Below, piece by piece: positions 25,490 to 34,166 of a DNA stretch of 64,000 bases; the stretch's first letter is position 1, and each line of letters begins with the position of its first letter. Both the position numbers and the translations under genes were made by a program. The stretch is from JALORV01 sp963780715 (lineage in GTDB: Bacteria; Pseudomonadota; Gammaproteobacteria; Burkholderiales; Burkholderiaceae_F). The DNA lies in assembly GCA_963780715.1 (NCBI GenBank), contig CAWADK010000020.1:87075-151074 (forward strand), given 5' to 3'. The notes beneath the pieces are model-generated. The model worked only from the letters and a program-made list of their open reading frames with translations. It was not told the origin of the DNA and made no database searches.

Positions 25490-26625
25490 GCCGCACGCAC
25501 CTCGATGTCCTTGAAGCGGCCGTAGGAATAGTGCGCCGCGCACGCACCCTCGGAGCTGACCATGCACGAGCCCATCGGGTTCTCGGGCGTGCAGACGGTA
25601 CCGAAGAGCTTGCAGTCGACCGGCTTCTTGACGCCACGCAGGATCGCCCCGCATTCGCAGGCCTTGTTGTCTGGCACGGAACGGTACGTGATGCCGAAGC
25701 GCCGCTCGGCGTCGAACTCCGCGTACTCCGGCTTGATGCGCAGCGCGGAGTAGGGCACCTCGCCAAGGCCACGCCATTCGAAGGTAGAGCGGAGCTCGAA
25801 CACATCCGCCACCAGGGACTTCGCCTTCTCGTTGCCTTGCCGCGTCACGGCGCGCGTGAACTCGTTCTCCACCTCAGCCCGGCCGTCATTCAACTGGCGC
25901 ACGAGCATCAGGATCGCCTGCATGACGTCGAGCGGCTCGAACCCGGCGATCACGACCGGCCGCTGGTACTCCTCGGCAAAGTACTCGTAGGGCTGGCTCC
26001 CGATGACGGTGCTGACGTGTGCCGGTCCGATGAAGCCATCGAGCGGGACGATGCCGAGTTCGCGCACCTCGGGCGACTCCAGGATGTGCGTGATCGCGGC
26101 CGGGGTTAGCACATGGTTGCAGAACACCGAGAAGTTGGTGAGGCCGAGTGCCTTGGCCTGCCGGATGACGATCGCCGTCGGCGGTGTCGTCGTCTCGAAG
26201 CCGATGGCGAAGAACACCACCTGCTTCCCGGGATTCTCCTGGGAGATCCGTATGGCGTCGGCGGCGCTGTAGACCATGCGAATGTCCGCCCCGCGTGCCT
26301 TGGCCTTCATCAGCGAAAGTCCGTCCGAGGCCGGCACGCGCATCGTGTCCGCATAGGTGCAGACGATCGCGCCATGATCGCGCGCCAGGGCGATTGCGTT
26401 GTCGATGCGTCCGATCGGCAGCACGCATACTGGGCAGCCCGGTCCGTGAATCATCTCGACGTTGGGCGGCAGCAGGTCCTTGATGCCGTAGCGCGAGATC
26501 GCGTGCGTATGCCCGCCACAGAACTCCATCAGGTGATAGCGCCGTTCGGGCTGCGCTTCGGCACGGATACGCGCGGCGATGCCGCGTGCCACGTCACCGT
26601 CGCGGAACTCGTCGATGTACTTCAT
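25486..26625 (-). CDS. hypD: Hydrogenase formation protein HypD
   Basis: Fe-S scaffold on which the Fe(CN)2CO group is assembled together with HypC. 379 residues. Typical blocks: EFCGGHTHAISRYGIKDLLP, MIHGPGCPVCVLPIGRIDNA, CTYADTMRVPASDGLSLMKA, FFAIGFETTTPPTAIVIRQA, GFIGPAHVSTVIGSQPYEYF and, toward the C-terminus, ACECGAILRG and PENPMGSCMVSSEGACAAHY, which supply the 4Fe-4S ligands. It starts in an ATGA overlap with hypC and is followed by a micro-ORF and hypE. Confidence 0.97.
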   Translation of the reverse strand: MKYIDEFRDGDVARGIAARIRAEAQPERRYHLMEFCGGHTHAISRYGIKDLLPPNVEMIHGPGCPVCVLPIGRIDNAIALARDHGAIVCTYADTMRVPASDGLSLMKAKARGADIRMVYSAADAIRISQENPGKQVVFFAIGFETTTPPTAIVIRQAKALGLTNFSVFCNHVLTPAAITHILESPEVRELGIVPLDGFIGPAHVSTVIGSQPYEYFAEEYQRPVVIAGFEPLDVMQAILMLVRQLNDGRAEVENEFTRAVTRQGNEKAKSLVADVFELRSTFEWRGLGEVPYSALRIKPEYAEFDAERRFGITYRSVPDNKACECGAILRGVKKPVDCKLFGTVCTPENPMGSCMVSSEGACAAHYSYGRFKDIEVRAA

Positions 26626-26855
26626 GACGGCAGTGCTCCGTCCAGACCGGCCTCGGAAAACAGCTCCAGCGTCCGCTCCGCCTCGACCGGGTCGAGTTTC
26701 TGCAGCGCGTAGCCGACGTGGACGATGACGTAGTCGCCGGGCTGGGTGTCCTGCACCAGTTCCAGCGAGATCCGCTTGCGGACGCCGCCGACATCGATCA
26801 GGCCCTCAGAGTCGGGCAGTAGCTCGACGATGCGGGCGGGCAGGGCGAGACACAT
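26622..26855 (-). CDS. hypC: Hydrogenase maturation chaperone HypC
   Basis: 77-residue small chaperone. The N-terminus MCLALPARIVELLPDSEGLI has the essential Cys2 that ligates the Fe centre together with HypD and is used on the large-subunit precursor. VIVHVGYALQKLDPVEAERT matches the family C-terminus. It lies 12 bases after hypF and shares an ATGA with hypD. A second HypC-like protein (HoxL) is encoded in the same operon. Confidence 0.96.
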   Translation of the reverse strand: MCLALPARIVELLPDSEGLIDVGGVRKRISLELVQDTQPGDYVIVHVGYALQKLDPVEAERTLELFSEAGLDGALPS

Positions 26856-26867
26856 GGGTGCTACCTC

Positions 26868-29207
26868 TCAGTGAGCTGCCGGTGCGGCGGCCATGGATTG
26901 CGCGAACCACGCCTGTCCCAGGCTGACGCCGCCGTCATTGGGGGGCGCCTGTATTGCTTCGGCCACTGTGAAGCCTTCCTGCCGCAGCCGCCGGCGCAGG
27001 CCGCTGGACAGGTTGTCATTCATGAAGCAGCCACCGCCGAACACGACAGTGCCAAGGCCCTGCGCGCGTGCGTGTGTCGTGCACCAGTCCGTCAGGGCCT
27101 CGACAAGCGTGGCGTGGAACAGCGCGGCGCCGCGCCCGGTGTCGGTCTCGTCGATCAGCGCGGCGGCCAGCGGCAGCAGATCGAGGTTGCCGTCGTGGAT
27201 TTCGTATCCGCCCGCAAAGGGGGCGACGGCGCCATGGCGCGCCGCCAATCCTTCCAGCAGCATCGGGGCCTGGCCTTCGAAGCTCTGCTGTGCGCGTACG
27301 CCGAGGAGTCCGGCAGCGGCATCGAACCAGCGGCCCATGCTGCTGGTGGCGGGGCAGTGAAGATTCTGCTGCAGCATCTGCCGGACGGTGGACGCTGCCG
27401 GCGTGTCGAAGCGCAGCGGAATCTCGTCGGCGCGTCCGAGCGCGTGCAGCACCGCGGCGGCCAAGCGCCACGGCTCGCGCGCCGCGCGATCGCCTCCTGG
27501 CAGCTGGAGTTCACGTAGATGCGCAACGCGCTGGAACCCGGCCTCGTCGACGCGCAGCAGTTCTCCGCCCCAGGCGGCGCCGTCCGTGCCGAGGCCCACA
27601 CCGTCGAGCGCGACGCCAAGAACCGGGCCACGGATCTGATGCTCGGCCATGACGGCGGCGATGTGCGCCGCGTGATGCTGGATGGCGACGGCCGTTACCC
27701 CGCGCGAGCGGGCCCACTGCGCTGCATAGCGCGAGCTGTAGAAGTCAGGGTGGAGATCGTGCGCGACGGACTGCGGCTCGATTTCGAGCACGGCGCACAG
27801 GTGCTCGACGGCTTCGTCGAGCGAGTGACAGGTCGGCGCATTGTCGAGGGAGCCGATGTGCTGCGAGAGGAACGCCTCGTCGCCGCGCGTCACGCAGATC
27901 GTGTTCTTGAGGAATGCGCCGACGGCCAGCACGGGCGGACCGCTCCGCGCCAGCCGGATCGGCGCCGGCGTGTAGCCGCGCGCTCGCCGTACAAAGGCCG
28001 GCGCCGGGCGCGCGGTCGCCGTGCGCGCATCGCGAACAACACTGTCGTCGCAACGCACGAGAACGTCGCGATCGTGCACGAGCAGCGCGTCGGCAATTCC
28101 GCCCAAACGCCGAACCGCCTCCTCGTTGCCGGTGACGAGCGGCTCACCGCCGGGGTTGGCGCTCGTCATCACCAAAGCGAGCGGCTGCGGTCTGGCGAGC
28201 CAGTCGGTACCGCTCGGACGGCCGGCCGCCTCATGGAAGAGCAGCACGTGCAAGGGCGTCGACGGCAGCATGAGGCCGATCGTCGTCATGCCTGGGGCGA
28301 TGCCGGCGAGGGTGGTCGCCGACTCGGCGCGCTGCGACAGCAGCACGATGGGTCGTTCGGCCGACTCGAGCAGTTCTCGCTCGGCCGCGCCGATGCGGGC
28401 GAAGTTCGCCGCGCTGGCGCTGTTGGCGACCATCACCGCGAAGGGCTTCTCTTCGCGCGCTTTGCGCTCGCGCAGCTGGGCGACCGCGACCGGATTGCGG
28501 GCGTCACAGGCGAGCTGAAAGCCGCCCAGTCCCTTGATGGCGACGATCTGGCCGGCGAGCAGGCACGCGAGGGCGTCGGCGACCGGATCCGCGCTGCCAA
28601 GGTCGTGCCCGTCGGCGCCCCAGAGTGCGAGGCGAGGACCGCACACCGGGCACGCATTCGGCTGCGCGTGAAAGCGGCGATCTTCGGGATCGTCGTACTC
28701 GCGCCGGCAAGCCGGGCACTGGGCAAAGCGCGCCATGCTCGTGTTCGGCCGATCGTAGGGCAGCGCCGCGGTAATCGTGTAGCGCGGGCCGCAGTTGGTG
28801 CAATTGGTGAAGGCATATCGCCAGCGGCGATCGGCCGGGTTCAGCATCTCGGCGATACAGTCGGGGCAGGGTGCCGCATCGGGCGTGACGCCGGTGGCGA
28901 CAGGGCCTGCACCGCTGGCATCGATGACGAAGCGCGATTCCTCGGGTTGAGGCTCCGCCGCGCGCGACTCGACTGCGTCGATGCGCGCGAGCCGCGGTGC
29001 TTCACGCTCGAGTCGCCGCATGAACACGTCGAGTTGCTTCGCTTCGCCCTGCACCTCGATCTGCACGCCCATTCCGTCGTTCAGCACGCGGCCGGACAGT
29101 GCGAGGTCCTGCGCGAGTCGATAGACGAACGGACGGAATCCCACGCCCTGGACCTGGCCGCGCACACGCAGTGCGAGGCGCGTCAGCAGTGGGGCGGCGC
29201 AGTCCAT
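26868..29207 (-). CDS. hypF: Carbamoyltransferase HypF
   Basis: Carbamoyltransferase that makes the CN precursor from carbamoyl phosphate and loads it onto HypE. 779 residues. Domains in order: acylphosphatase-like (residues 1-95, VQGVGFRPFVYRLAQDLAL), two zinc-finger pairs (CPDCIAEM, CTNCGPRYT, CPACRREY, CPVCGPRL), a YrdC-like domain (ALACLLAGQIVAIKGLGGFQ onward), and a Kae1-like C-terminal domain with AIQHHAAHIAAVMAEHQIRG, GVALDGVGLGTDGAAWGGEL and VFGGGCFMNDNLSSGLRRRL. All hallmark motifs are present. Nine bases separate it from hypB. Confidence 0.97.
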   Translation of the reverse strand: MDCAAPLLTRLALRVRGQVQGVGFRPFVYRLAQDLALSGRVLNDGMGVQIEVQGEAKQLDVFMRRLEREAPRLARIDAVESRAAEPQPEESRFVIDASGAGPVATGVTPDAAPCPDCIAEMLNPADRRWRYAFTNCTNCGPRYTITAALPYDRPNTSMARFAQCPACRREYDDPEDRRFHAQPNACPVCGPRLALWGADGHDLGSADPVADALACLLAGQIVAIKGLGGFQLACDARNPVAVAQLRERKAREEKPFAVMVANSASAANFARIGAAERELLESAERPIVLLSQRAESATTLAGIAPGMTTIGLMLPSTPLHVLLFHEAAGRPSGTDWLARPQPLALVMTSANPGGEPLVTGNEEAVRRLGGIADALLVHDRDVLVRCDDSVVRDARTATARPAPAFVRRARGYTPAPIRLARSGPPVLAVGAFLKNTICVTRGDEAFLSQHIGSLDNAPTCHSLDEAVEHLCAVLEIEPQSVAHDLHPDFYSSRYAAQWARSRGVTAVAIQHHAAHIAAVMAEHQIRGPVLGVALDGVGLGTDGAAWGGELLRVDEAGFQRVAHLRELQLPGGDRAAREPWRLAAAVLHALGRADEIPLRFDTPAASTVRQMLQQNLHCPATSSMGRWFDAAAGLLGVRAQQSFEGQAPMLLEGLAARHGAVAPFAGGYEIHDGNLDLLPLAAALIDETDTGRGAALFHATLVEALTDWCTTHARAQGLGTVVFGGGCFMNDNLSSGLRRRLRQEGFTVAEAIQAPPNDGGVSLGQAWFAQSMAAAPAAH

Positions 29208-29216
29208 CGGTGTGTT

Positions 29217-30329
29217 CTAGGTTCGTTCGCCGAGCCGGGCCTCGAGCTCGGACACGCGGCGCTTGAGCGAGGCGACCTGCTGGTCGCGCGCGTGCCGCGC
29301 TGTCACGGCGTGCAGGCGAACCCAGTTGACCCAGAGGTCCATGCCGTCACCCTTGGTCGCGGAGACCTGCATCACCTCGATCTCCGGGTTGATGCGGCGC
29401 GCGTATTCGATGCAGCGGGCGACGTCGAAGGAAACATAGGGCAGCAGATCCACCTTGTTCAGCAGCATGAGGGAGGCCGCGCGGAACATGTCCGGGTACT
29501 TCAGCGGCTTGTCCTCGCCCTCGGTGACAGAGAGCACGACGACCTTGTGCGCTTCGCCGAGGTCGAAGGCAGCCGGGCATACCAGGTTGCCGACGTTCTC
29601 GATGAACAGCACCGAGTTTTCTTCGGGTTGCAGGCGCTCGAGCGCGCGCTCGACCATGCTGGCATCGAGGTGACAGCCCTTGCCGGTGTTGATCTGCAGC
29701 GCCTTTGCCCCCGTGGCACGGATCCGATCAGCGTCGTTCGTTGTCTGCTGGTCGCCTTCGATGACTGTGACGGGCGTCGTCGGCTGCAGGCGCTGGATCG
29801 TTTCCGTCAGCAGCGTCGTCTTGCCGGAGCCCGGGCTCGACACCAGGTTGACCGCGAAGATGCCCCGCTCGGCCAGGAACTCGCGGTTGAAGCGCGCGTG
29901 CCGGTCGTTCTTGGAAAGAATGTCCTGCTCGATCTGCACCATCTTGGCCTGGCTAAGGCCGGGCGCGTGCGAGTGCGCCGGGCCTTCGCCGTAGTGCAGG
30001 TCGGTGGCGCCGTCATGGGCGTGCGCGTGGCGCACCACGCTGCCGTCGGGCATCACATGCACGTGCTCATGCTCGTGTCGATGCGGCGCGCCGCCCTCGT
30101 GCACGTGGCCATGATGATGGAAGTGATCATGCTCGCCGCCATGGTCGTCGGCGGCTTCGTGCTCGTGCGCGTGCCGATGTCCGTGATCATGTCCATGCTC
30201 GTGCGCATGCTCCGCCTCGTGGGCATGGGCATGACGGTGGACTGTCCCGTCCGCATGCACGTGCTCGTGCTCGTGGCCGTCGCCTTCGATCTTCGTTTCG
30301 CCGCTGCCGCAACCGCAGGTTGTGCACAT
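29217..30329 (-). CDS. hypB: Nickel incorporation GTPase HypB with long His-rich metal-storage region
   Basis: GTPase that delivers Ni to the hydrogenase large subunit. 370 residues. The N-terminus MCTTCGCG holds the CXXCGC high-affinity metal site. Residues of roughly 18-125 are a polyhistidine stretch with about 36 His, mostly in alternating EH/AH/DH/GH pairs. The G domain has the P-loop SSPGSGKTTLL near 160, GDQQTTNDADRIRATGAKAL, the metal loop NTGKGCHLDASMV, FIENVGNLVCPAAFDLGE and LLNKVDLLPYV. A short coiled coil (QVASLKRRVSELEARLGERT) ends the protein. The His region suggests Ni or Zn storage in addition to the chaperone role. Confidence 0.97.
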   Translation of the reverse strand: MCTTCGCGSGETKIEGDGHEHEHVHADGTVHRHAHAHEAEHAHEHGHDHGHRHAHEHEAADDHGGEHDHFHHHGHVHEGGAPHRHEHEHVHVMPDGSVVRHAHAHDGATDLHYGEGPAHSHAPGLSQAKMVQIEQDILSKNDRHARFNREFLAERGIFAVNLVSSPGSGKTTLLTETIQRLQPTTPVTVIEGDQQTTNDADRIRATGAKALQINTGKGCHLDASMVERALERLQPEENSVLFIENVGNLVCPAAFDLGEAHKVVVLSVTEGEDKPLKYPDMFRAASLMLLNKVDLLPYVSFDVARCIEYARRINPEIEVMQVSATKGDGMDLWVNWVRLHAVTARHARDQQVASLKRRVSELEARLGERT

Positions 30330-30351
30330 CTCCGCTCTCCTCGACGCCGCG

Positions 30352-30693
30352 TCAGGCGACCTCGATTTCCTTGACTTTCATCTCTTCGCCCTGCGTTACC
30401 TGCAGCTGGTAGCCGCCGCAGAGGGGGCAGGCCTCGCCCAGCCGCGCGAGCACCACGCTTTCGCCGCAGGGCATGCACCAGGCACGCCCCGGGGTGGCCA
30501 TCACTTCAAGCCGCGCACCATCGGCCACGGTGCCGCGGGTCACCGCGTCGAAGCAGAACCGCAGCGCCTGCTCCTCGACGTGCGACAGCGCACCGATCTC
30601 CAGCAGCACCGCGCGCACCTGCGCCGCCGCATTGGCCCGAGCGGTGTCTTCCACGATCTGCAGGATGCCCTCGGCGAGTGACATTTCATGCAT
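30352..30693 (-). CDS. hypA: Hydrogenase nickel chaperone HypA
   Basis: 113-residue nickel and zinc binding protein. It begins MHEMSLAEGILQIVEDTARA; His2 (with Glu3) is the nickel ligand. The zinc finger is formed by WCMPCGESVVLARLGEACPL with CPLCGG, giving two CXXC pairs. The ATG at 30693 is chosen because the functional His must be residue 2; the gene overlaps hoxV by eight bases. Partner of HypB, 22 bases downstream. Confidence 0.96.
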   Translation of the reverse strand: MHEMSLAEGILQIVEDTARANAAAQVRAVLLEIGALSHVEEQALRFCFDAVTRGTVADGARLEVMATPGRAWCMPCGESVVLARLGEACPLCGGYQLQVTQGEEMKVKEIEVA

Positions 30694-31765
30694 CGGCGAC
30701 CTCGATGGCGCAGGCCACGCAGGGATCGAGCGCCTGCACCAGCAGTGCGGCGCGGCGGCGTGCGTCGGCGGCGTCCTCCACCGAACGCCCGACGAGGCCC
30801 TGTGTGAGCGCGCCACTCGGGTGGAAGTTCCACTCGGTGGGAGCGACGATGCGATAGTGGTCCACGCGGCCTTCGCTCACCTGTGCCTGATGCAGGAGCA
30901 GTCCCCGCGCGGTTTCTGCGAGGCCGAGCCCGACGCCCTCCGCGACGGTGTATTGCTGCACGGCCGTGGCCGCTTCGCCCGGGATCAGCCACGTCGCCAG
31001 CTCGACAAGCTGTGCGAGGAAACGCGAACCGACGGTGTTGCCGTGGCGCGCGACAAAGGCGGCGATCAGCGGGTGACCGGCCTGCCGCGCAAGAGGGCCG
31101 GTCTCGACCGGATTGCCCAGCCAGTCGGGCGTCCGGCTGAATCCGGTGTCGGCGCCAGGTGCAGGCACGATGCGGCTCACGTCTTCGGCACTGGCGCTGG
31201 GCATTTTTTCGACGTCGCTGTGGCCAAGGTCCGGCACTTCGTTCTGCAGCTGCTGCAGCAGGCGCGCGGGCAGGGAAGTGCCGGCGGCAATCCAGCGCCC
31301 GAGAGCTTCGGTGGTCATTTGCTCCAGCCAGCCCGAGGCGTCCATTCCGAAGACGCGCTCACGGCTGATCTCGCGGCAGACGTCGAGCTGCAACGCGAAC
31401 GGTGCCTGGCGGACTCGCGCGACAGCGGTGACGTCGGGGGGGATTCCGAGCGCCTTTGGCCAGTCGATCAGCAGGCGCGTCAGCAGCTCGACGATCGCTT
31501 CCTGCCGCACGTCGCTGCTGCGTTGCGCGAGCTGTTCGGGATCCATCCCGAGTCCGCGCGCTGCGGCAAGTGCCGAACTGGCGGCGGCGCCCTGGGCGCG
31601 TGCGCAGATTGAAAAGAGCAGGGGAATGGTGCGCTCCACGTCCTCCACCGGTCGGCCCTGGGTCAGGCGCGCAGGCAGCGGCGTGCGCGTCGACTCGATA
31701 TCGACCGAGCGTATGCGGTTGGCCTGGATGCCGAGCCGCACGGTCAGTTCACCTTCCCGAAACAT
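30686..31765 (-). CDS. hoxV: Hydrogenase assembly protein HoxV (HupK-like)
   Basis: Large-subunit-like scaffold, 359 residues, thought to carry the Fe cofactor intermediate between HypCD and HoxG. It resembles a degenerate large subunit: RPVEDVERTIPLLFSICARA in the N-terminal half and, near the end, IVAPTEWNFHPSGALTQGLV and DPCVACAIEVADA, the counterpart of the C-terminal DPCLACATH, but with no maturation tail. It overlaps hoxT by 17 bases and hypA by 8. Confidence 0.92.
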   Translation of the reverse strand: MFREGELTVRLGIQANRIRSVDIESTRTPLPARLTQGRPVEDVERTIPLLFSICARAQGAAASSALAAARGLGMDPEQLAQRSSDVRQEAIVELLTRLLIDWPKALGIPPDVTAVARVRQAPFALQLDVCREISRERVFGMDASGWLEQMTTEALGRWIAAGTSLPARLLQQLQNEVPDLGHSDVEKMPSASAEDVSRIVPAPGADTGFSRTPDWLGNPVETGPLARQAGHPLIAAFVARHGNTVGSRFLAQLVELATWLIPGEAATAVQQYTVAEGVGLGLAETARGLLLHQAQVSEGRVDHYRIVAPTEWNFHPSGALTQGLVGRSVEDAADARRRAALLVQALDPCVACAIEVADA

Positions 31766-32306
31766 TGGGTTCGTCCGCGCGCAGGAAGTGACCGCGCAGG
31801 AAGTCTCGCTTGCTCATCGGCGCGTTGGCCCGCTCTTCGAGTCTTGCCAGCGGCTCCGCCGTTGATTCGCCGGAAACAGGCGCTTTGTCGGACGCGGCAT
31901 TCGCGGAATCAAACAGTGCGGCGCGCGCGAGCTTTGCCACGAGGGCGGCGGCGGCGTGGTCCTCGAACTCGAGCGCCGGCGAGAAGAGCGAGCACATGCG
32001 GTATTCGCCGACGAGGCTGTCGACGGCGCCGATGAAGTCATACTGGCCCGCAGGAAACTCGTAGCGCCGCTTCTCTCCCGCGCGCACCGGATGCCAGGCC
32101 GCGGGATCGCGCGGCAGCAGCATCAGATTGATGGACCAGGGCGTGACCATCACGCCCAGCCAAGAGCCTTCCCAGGGCTCGAAGCCGATGGCCTGTACCC
32201 GCAGCGCCGGATTCACGAAGCCCAGACCCTGCATGCGCTGGGCCACCGCGCTGAAGGCCTGTTCGAGGCTCAGGCTGGGATCGGGAAGCAGGGTTTCAGT
32301 CGTCAT
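31749..32306 (-). CDS. hoxT: [NiFe] hydrogenase assembly chaperone HoxT (HybE/HupJ family)
   Basis: 185-residue member of the HybE family. The signature VTPWSINLMLLPRDPAAWHP is near residue 55, followed by EFPAGQYDFIGAVDSLVGEY and CSLFSPALEFEDHAAAALVA. The last third (AKLARAALFDSANAASDKAP to the end) carries KRDFLRGHFLRADEP, a segment often seen as RRAFL in relatives. Works in maturation of the Tat-exported enzyme. It overlaps the preceding rubredoxin gene by 11 bases. Confidence 0.92.
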   Translation of the reverse strand: MTTETLLPDPSLSLEQAFSAVAQRMQGLGFVNPALRVQAIGFEPWEGSWLGVMVTPWSINLMLLPRDPAAWHPVRAGEKRRYEFPAGQYDFIGAVDSLVGEYRMCSLFSPALEFEDHAAAALVAKLARAALFDSANAASDKAPVSGESTAEPLARLEERANAPMSKRDFLRGHFLRADEPNVSGR

Positions 32307-32490
32307 CGTTCAGCACCAGGAAGCCGTCCTTCGGCGTCGAGCAGATCGGACAGGTCCAGTGATCCGGCAGGTCGCTGAACGCCGTGCCGGGAGGAACCTG
32401 CCACGCGGGATCGCCTTCGGCCGGGTCATAGACATGCCAGCAGACTTTGCATTCGAGGCGGGTGCTCGGCCTCAGGTCCGACTGGCGCAT
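32296..32490 (-). CDS. hoxR: Rubredoxin-type protein HoxR
   Basis: 64-residue rubredoxin with both iron-ligand pairs, CKVCWHVYDP near residue 14 and CPICSTPKDGF near 47. HoxR (HupI) is needed in Cupriavidus and Rhizobium for making the hydrogenase at higher oxygen, probably through the small-subunit clusters. The ATG at 32490 gives the standard length; a GTG two codons upstream is also possible. It follows hoxQ by eight bases. Confidence 0.95.
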   Translation of the reverse strand: MRQSDLRPSTRLECKVCWHVYDPAEGDPAWQVPPGTAFSDLPDHWTCPICSTPKDGFLVLNDDD

Positions 32491-32498
32491 CGTCACGG

Positions 32499-33362
32499 TC
32501 AGGCCGGGCAGGACTCGCTCATCCAGTCGATCAGCTCGGCCAGCCGCCCGCGCGTATCGGCGAGGTCTTCCTCGGCCGCGAGCGCCACTTCGGGCACGTC
32601 CACCACTTCGATCGTGTTCAGGATCAGCGTATTCATGCTGTTGAAGTACTGCACGCGCCAGATGTCGCGCGCGGTGGTCGATGTGATGCGGCAGTTGCCG
32701 AAGCCGCGCGACATGATCGCCACCGAACCGACAGGCAGCGCACGCTCGAGGACCTGGTGGTCCTCCGGCGTCAGCGGGAACAGCGTCAGGTTCAGCACGT
32801 GCGCCGGGTCGCCCCGGCGGCGTCCGTCCATCTGCGCGCGCAGCTCGTGCAGCAGCGCCGGTGAATTCATCGCGCCGGCGGGAATCTCCACCAGGGGCAA
32901 CTCGGCCCGCGCGCCAGTGCGGGCGGCCTCCATCACGATCTCGGGCAAGGGGCCGGCCTCGATCCAGTCGCTGATCAGGCCGCCGTCGCCGTCGAGCTCC
33001 ACGGCGCGCCACAGGCCTGTAAACACGCTTTCCTGGATGCGCAGCACGCGTGCGCCGTTGATCTGGATGCTGACCTCGCCGTCACCGAGCATCTCGTTTG
33101 CGACACGGAGCGCGCGGGGCTCGACTGCGCGCATGTCGAAACGCAGGTTGCCGCCATTGGCGGGTGTCCACTGCTCCAGCTTCGCGAGCACCTCGGCCAG
33201 CAGATCGCGTGCCGCTGTCAGCGCCGGCGTGTCTTCCGTTTCGGGGACGCGCGGCATCGAAAACGTCCGCATGTCGCGCGGCATGTCGAGGCATTGCATC
33301 TCTTCTTCCTCGACATGCGAGCCGGGGCCAACCATGCGGATCGGGATCGGAAATGATTTCAT
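32499..33362 (-). CDS. hoxQ: Hydrogenase expression/maturation protein HoxQ (HupH family)
   Basis: 287 residues. It begins MKSFPIPIRMVGPGSHVEEE, the usual HupH opening, and contains LDMPRDMRTFSMPRVPE, ITSTTARDIWRVQYFNSMNT and NTIEVVDVPEVALAAEEDLA in the conserved C-terminal part. HoxQ and HoxO act together as chaperones of the small subunit before Tat export. A TGTAAC motif, one half of the dyad found ahead of hoxM, precedes the ATG, which may be chance. Confidence 0.93.
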   Translation of the reverse strand: MKSFPIPIRMVGPGSHVEEEEMQCLDMPRDMRTFSMPRVPETEDTPALTAARDLLAEVLAKLEQWTPANGGNLRFDMRAVEPRALRVANEMLGDGEVSIQINGARVLRIQESVFTGLWRAVELDGDGGLISDWIEAGPLPEIVMEAARTGARAELPLVEIPAGAMNSPALLHELRAQMDGRRRGDPAHVLNLTLFPLTPEDHQVLERALPVGSVAIMSRGFGNCRITSTTARDIWRVQYFNSMNTLILNTIEVVDVPEVALAAEEDLADTRGRLAELIDWMSESCPA

Positions 33363-33477
33363 CGTTACACCTGCGGAATGGATTCAGTGGCCACAGCTGG
33401 CCGGCACGCCAGAGGACTTGACGGCGATGCCCACCGACGGCGGCCGGGTCGGCTCTGCGGTCAGCAGTTGCTGTGTT

Positions 33478-33849
33478 TCATTGGAGGTATTCGTCCCAGT
33501 TGCGGAGTCCGTCGATGGCGCCGACATAGGCGCCGTCGCGCAACATGACCAGCGCAGGCCAGCGGGCGAAGCCGAAGCGCGGCGCGACCTTGCGCGCCGC
33601 ATCGGGATACAGCACGCCGACGCGGAACTGCCCGGCGAAGGCGCGCGCGACTTCGGGAGCGATGACGGCGAGGTCGAGCGTCTCTTTGTAGCGCACGGGA
33701 TCTTCCGTGAAGATCAGCATGGCGTGGCCCGCGGCGTGAATGAAGTCGTCGATCGAGTCGGCATCGACGGCCGTGAAACCGTGGCGCGAGACCAGCTGCT
33801 CGAGCAGCGGATGCAGTCCGGTGGCCGGCGCGGGGGCAAGTGCGCTCAT
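33478..33849 (-). CDS. hoxO: Hydrogenase maturation protein HoxO (HupG/HyaE family, thioredoxin-like)
   Basis: 123-residue thioredoxin-fold protein without a redox CXXC. Segments AAGHAMLIFTEDPVRYKETL, VLYPDAARKVAPRFGFARWP and LVMLRDGAYVGAIDGLRNWD match the HyaE/HupG family, which binds the Tat signal of the small subunit. The ATG at 33849 shares an ATGA with hoxL; the open frame extends upstream inside hoxL but lacks family sequence. It lies 115 bases before hoxQ. Confidence 0.92.
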   Translation of the reverse strand: MSALAPAPATGLHPLLEQLVSRHGFTAVDADSIDDFIHAAGHAMLIFTEDPVRYKETLDLAVIAPEVARAFAGQFRVGVLYPDAARKVAPRFGFARWPALVMLRDGAYVGAIDGLRNWDEYLQ

Positions 33850-34163
33850 TTCGTGGATTCCTTGGGTCGAGGGACGAGGTGCGGCGGCAGCGACGGTTCG
33901 CGCGCCGCGAGATCGGCGAAGAAGGCGCTGAAATCGTCGGTGCCGTTCATGGCGGCGTCGAGCGCCGCCAGCGCGCCACGTGTCTGCAGTGCCTCGTCGT
34001 CGCTCATGACGCGCACGGCCGAGCCCTGGAATGCGAGCAACCAGGTACCGGCGGGTTGCTGACCGACCAGCATCACGTTGAGACGCTCGCGCCGACCGTC
34101 TGCCTCGCAGACGGCGAACTGCTCGTCGCAATCAACCACCTGCAGCGGGACGCCGATGCACAT
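33846..34163 (-). CDS. hoxL: HypC/HupF-family chaperone HoxL
   Basis: 105 residues with N-terminus MCIGVPLQVVDCDEQFAVCE, the HypC-fold signature with essential Cys2. The middle LNVMLVGQQPAGTWLLAFQG is also typical. The C-terminal extension of about 30 residues beyond HypC length is common in HoxL/HupF, which in Rhizobium stabilises the large subunit in oxygen. Three bases separate it from hoxM. Confidence 0.94.
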   Translation of the reverse strand: MCIGVPLQVVDCDEQFAVCEADGRRERLNVMLVGQQPAGTWLLAFQGSAVRVMSDDEALQTRGALAALDAAMNGTDDFSAFFADLAAREPSLPPHLVPRPKESTK

Positions 34164-34166
34164 GGC

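Noticed and set aside
29990..30310. Short repeated units that look like a tandem repeat or CRISPR-like array
   Set aside because: They are codon repeats (His with Glu/Ala/Asp) coding for the HypB polyhistidine region, in frame and without regular spacers.
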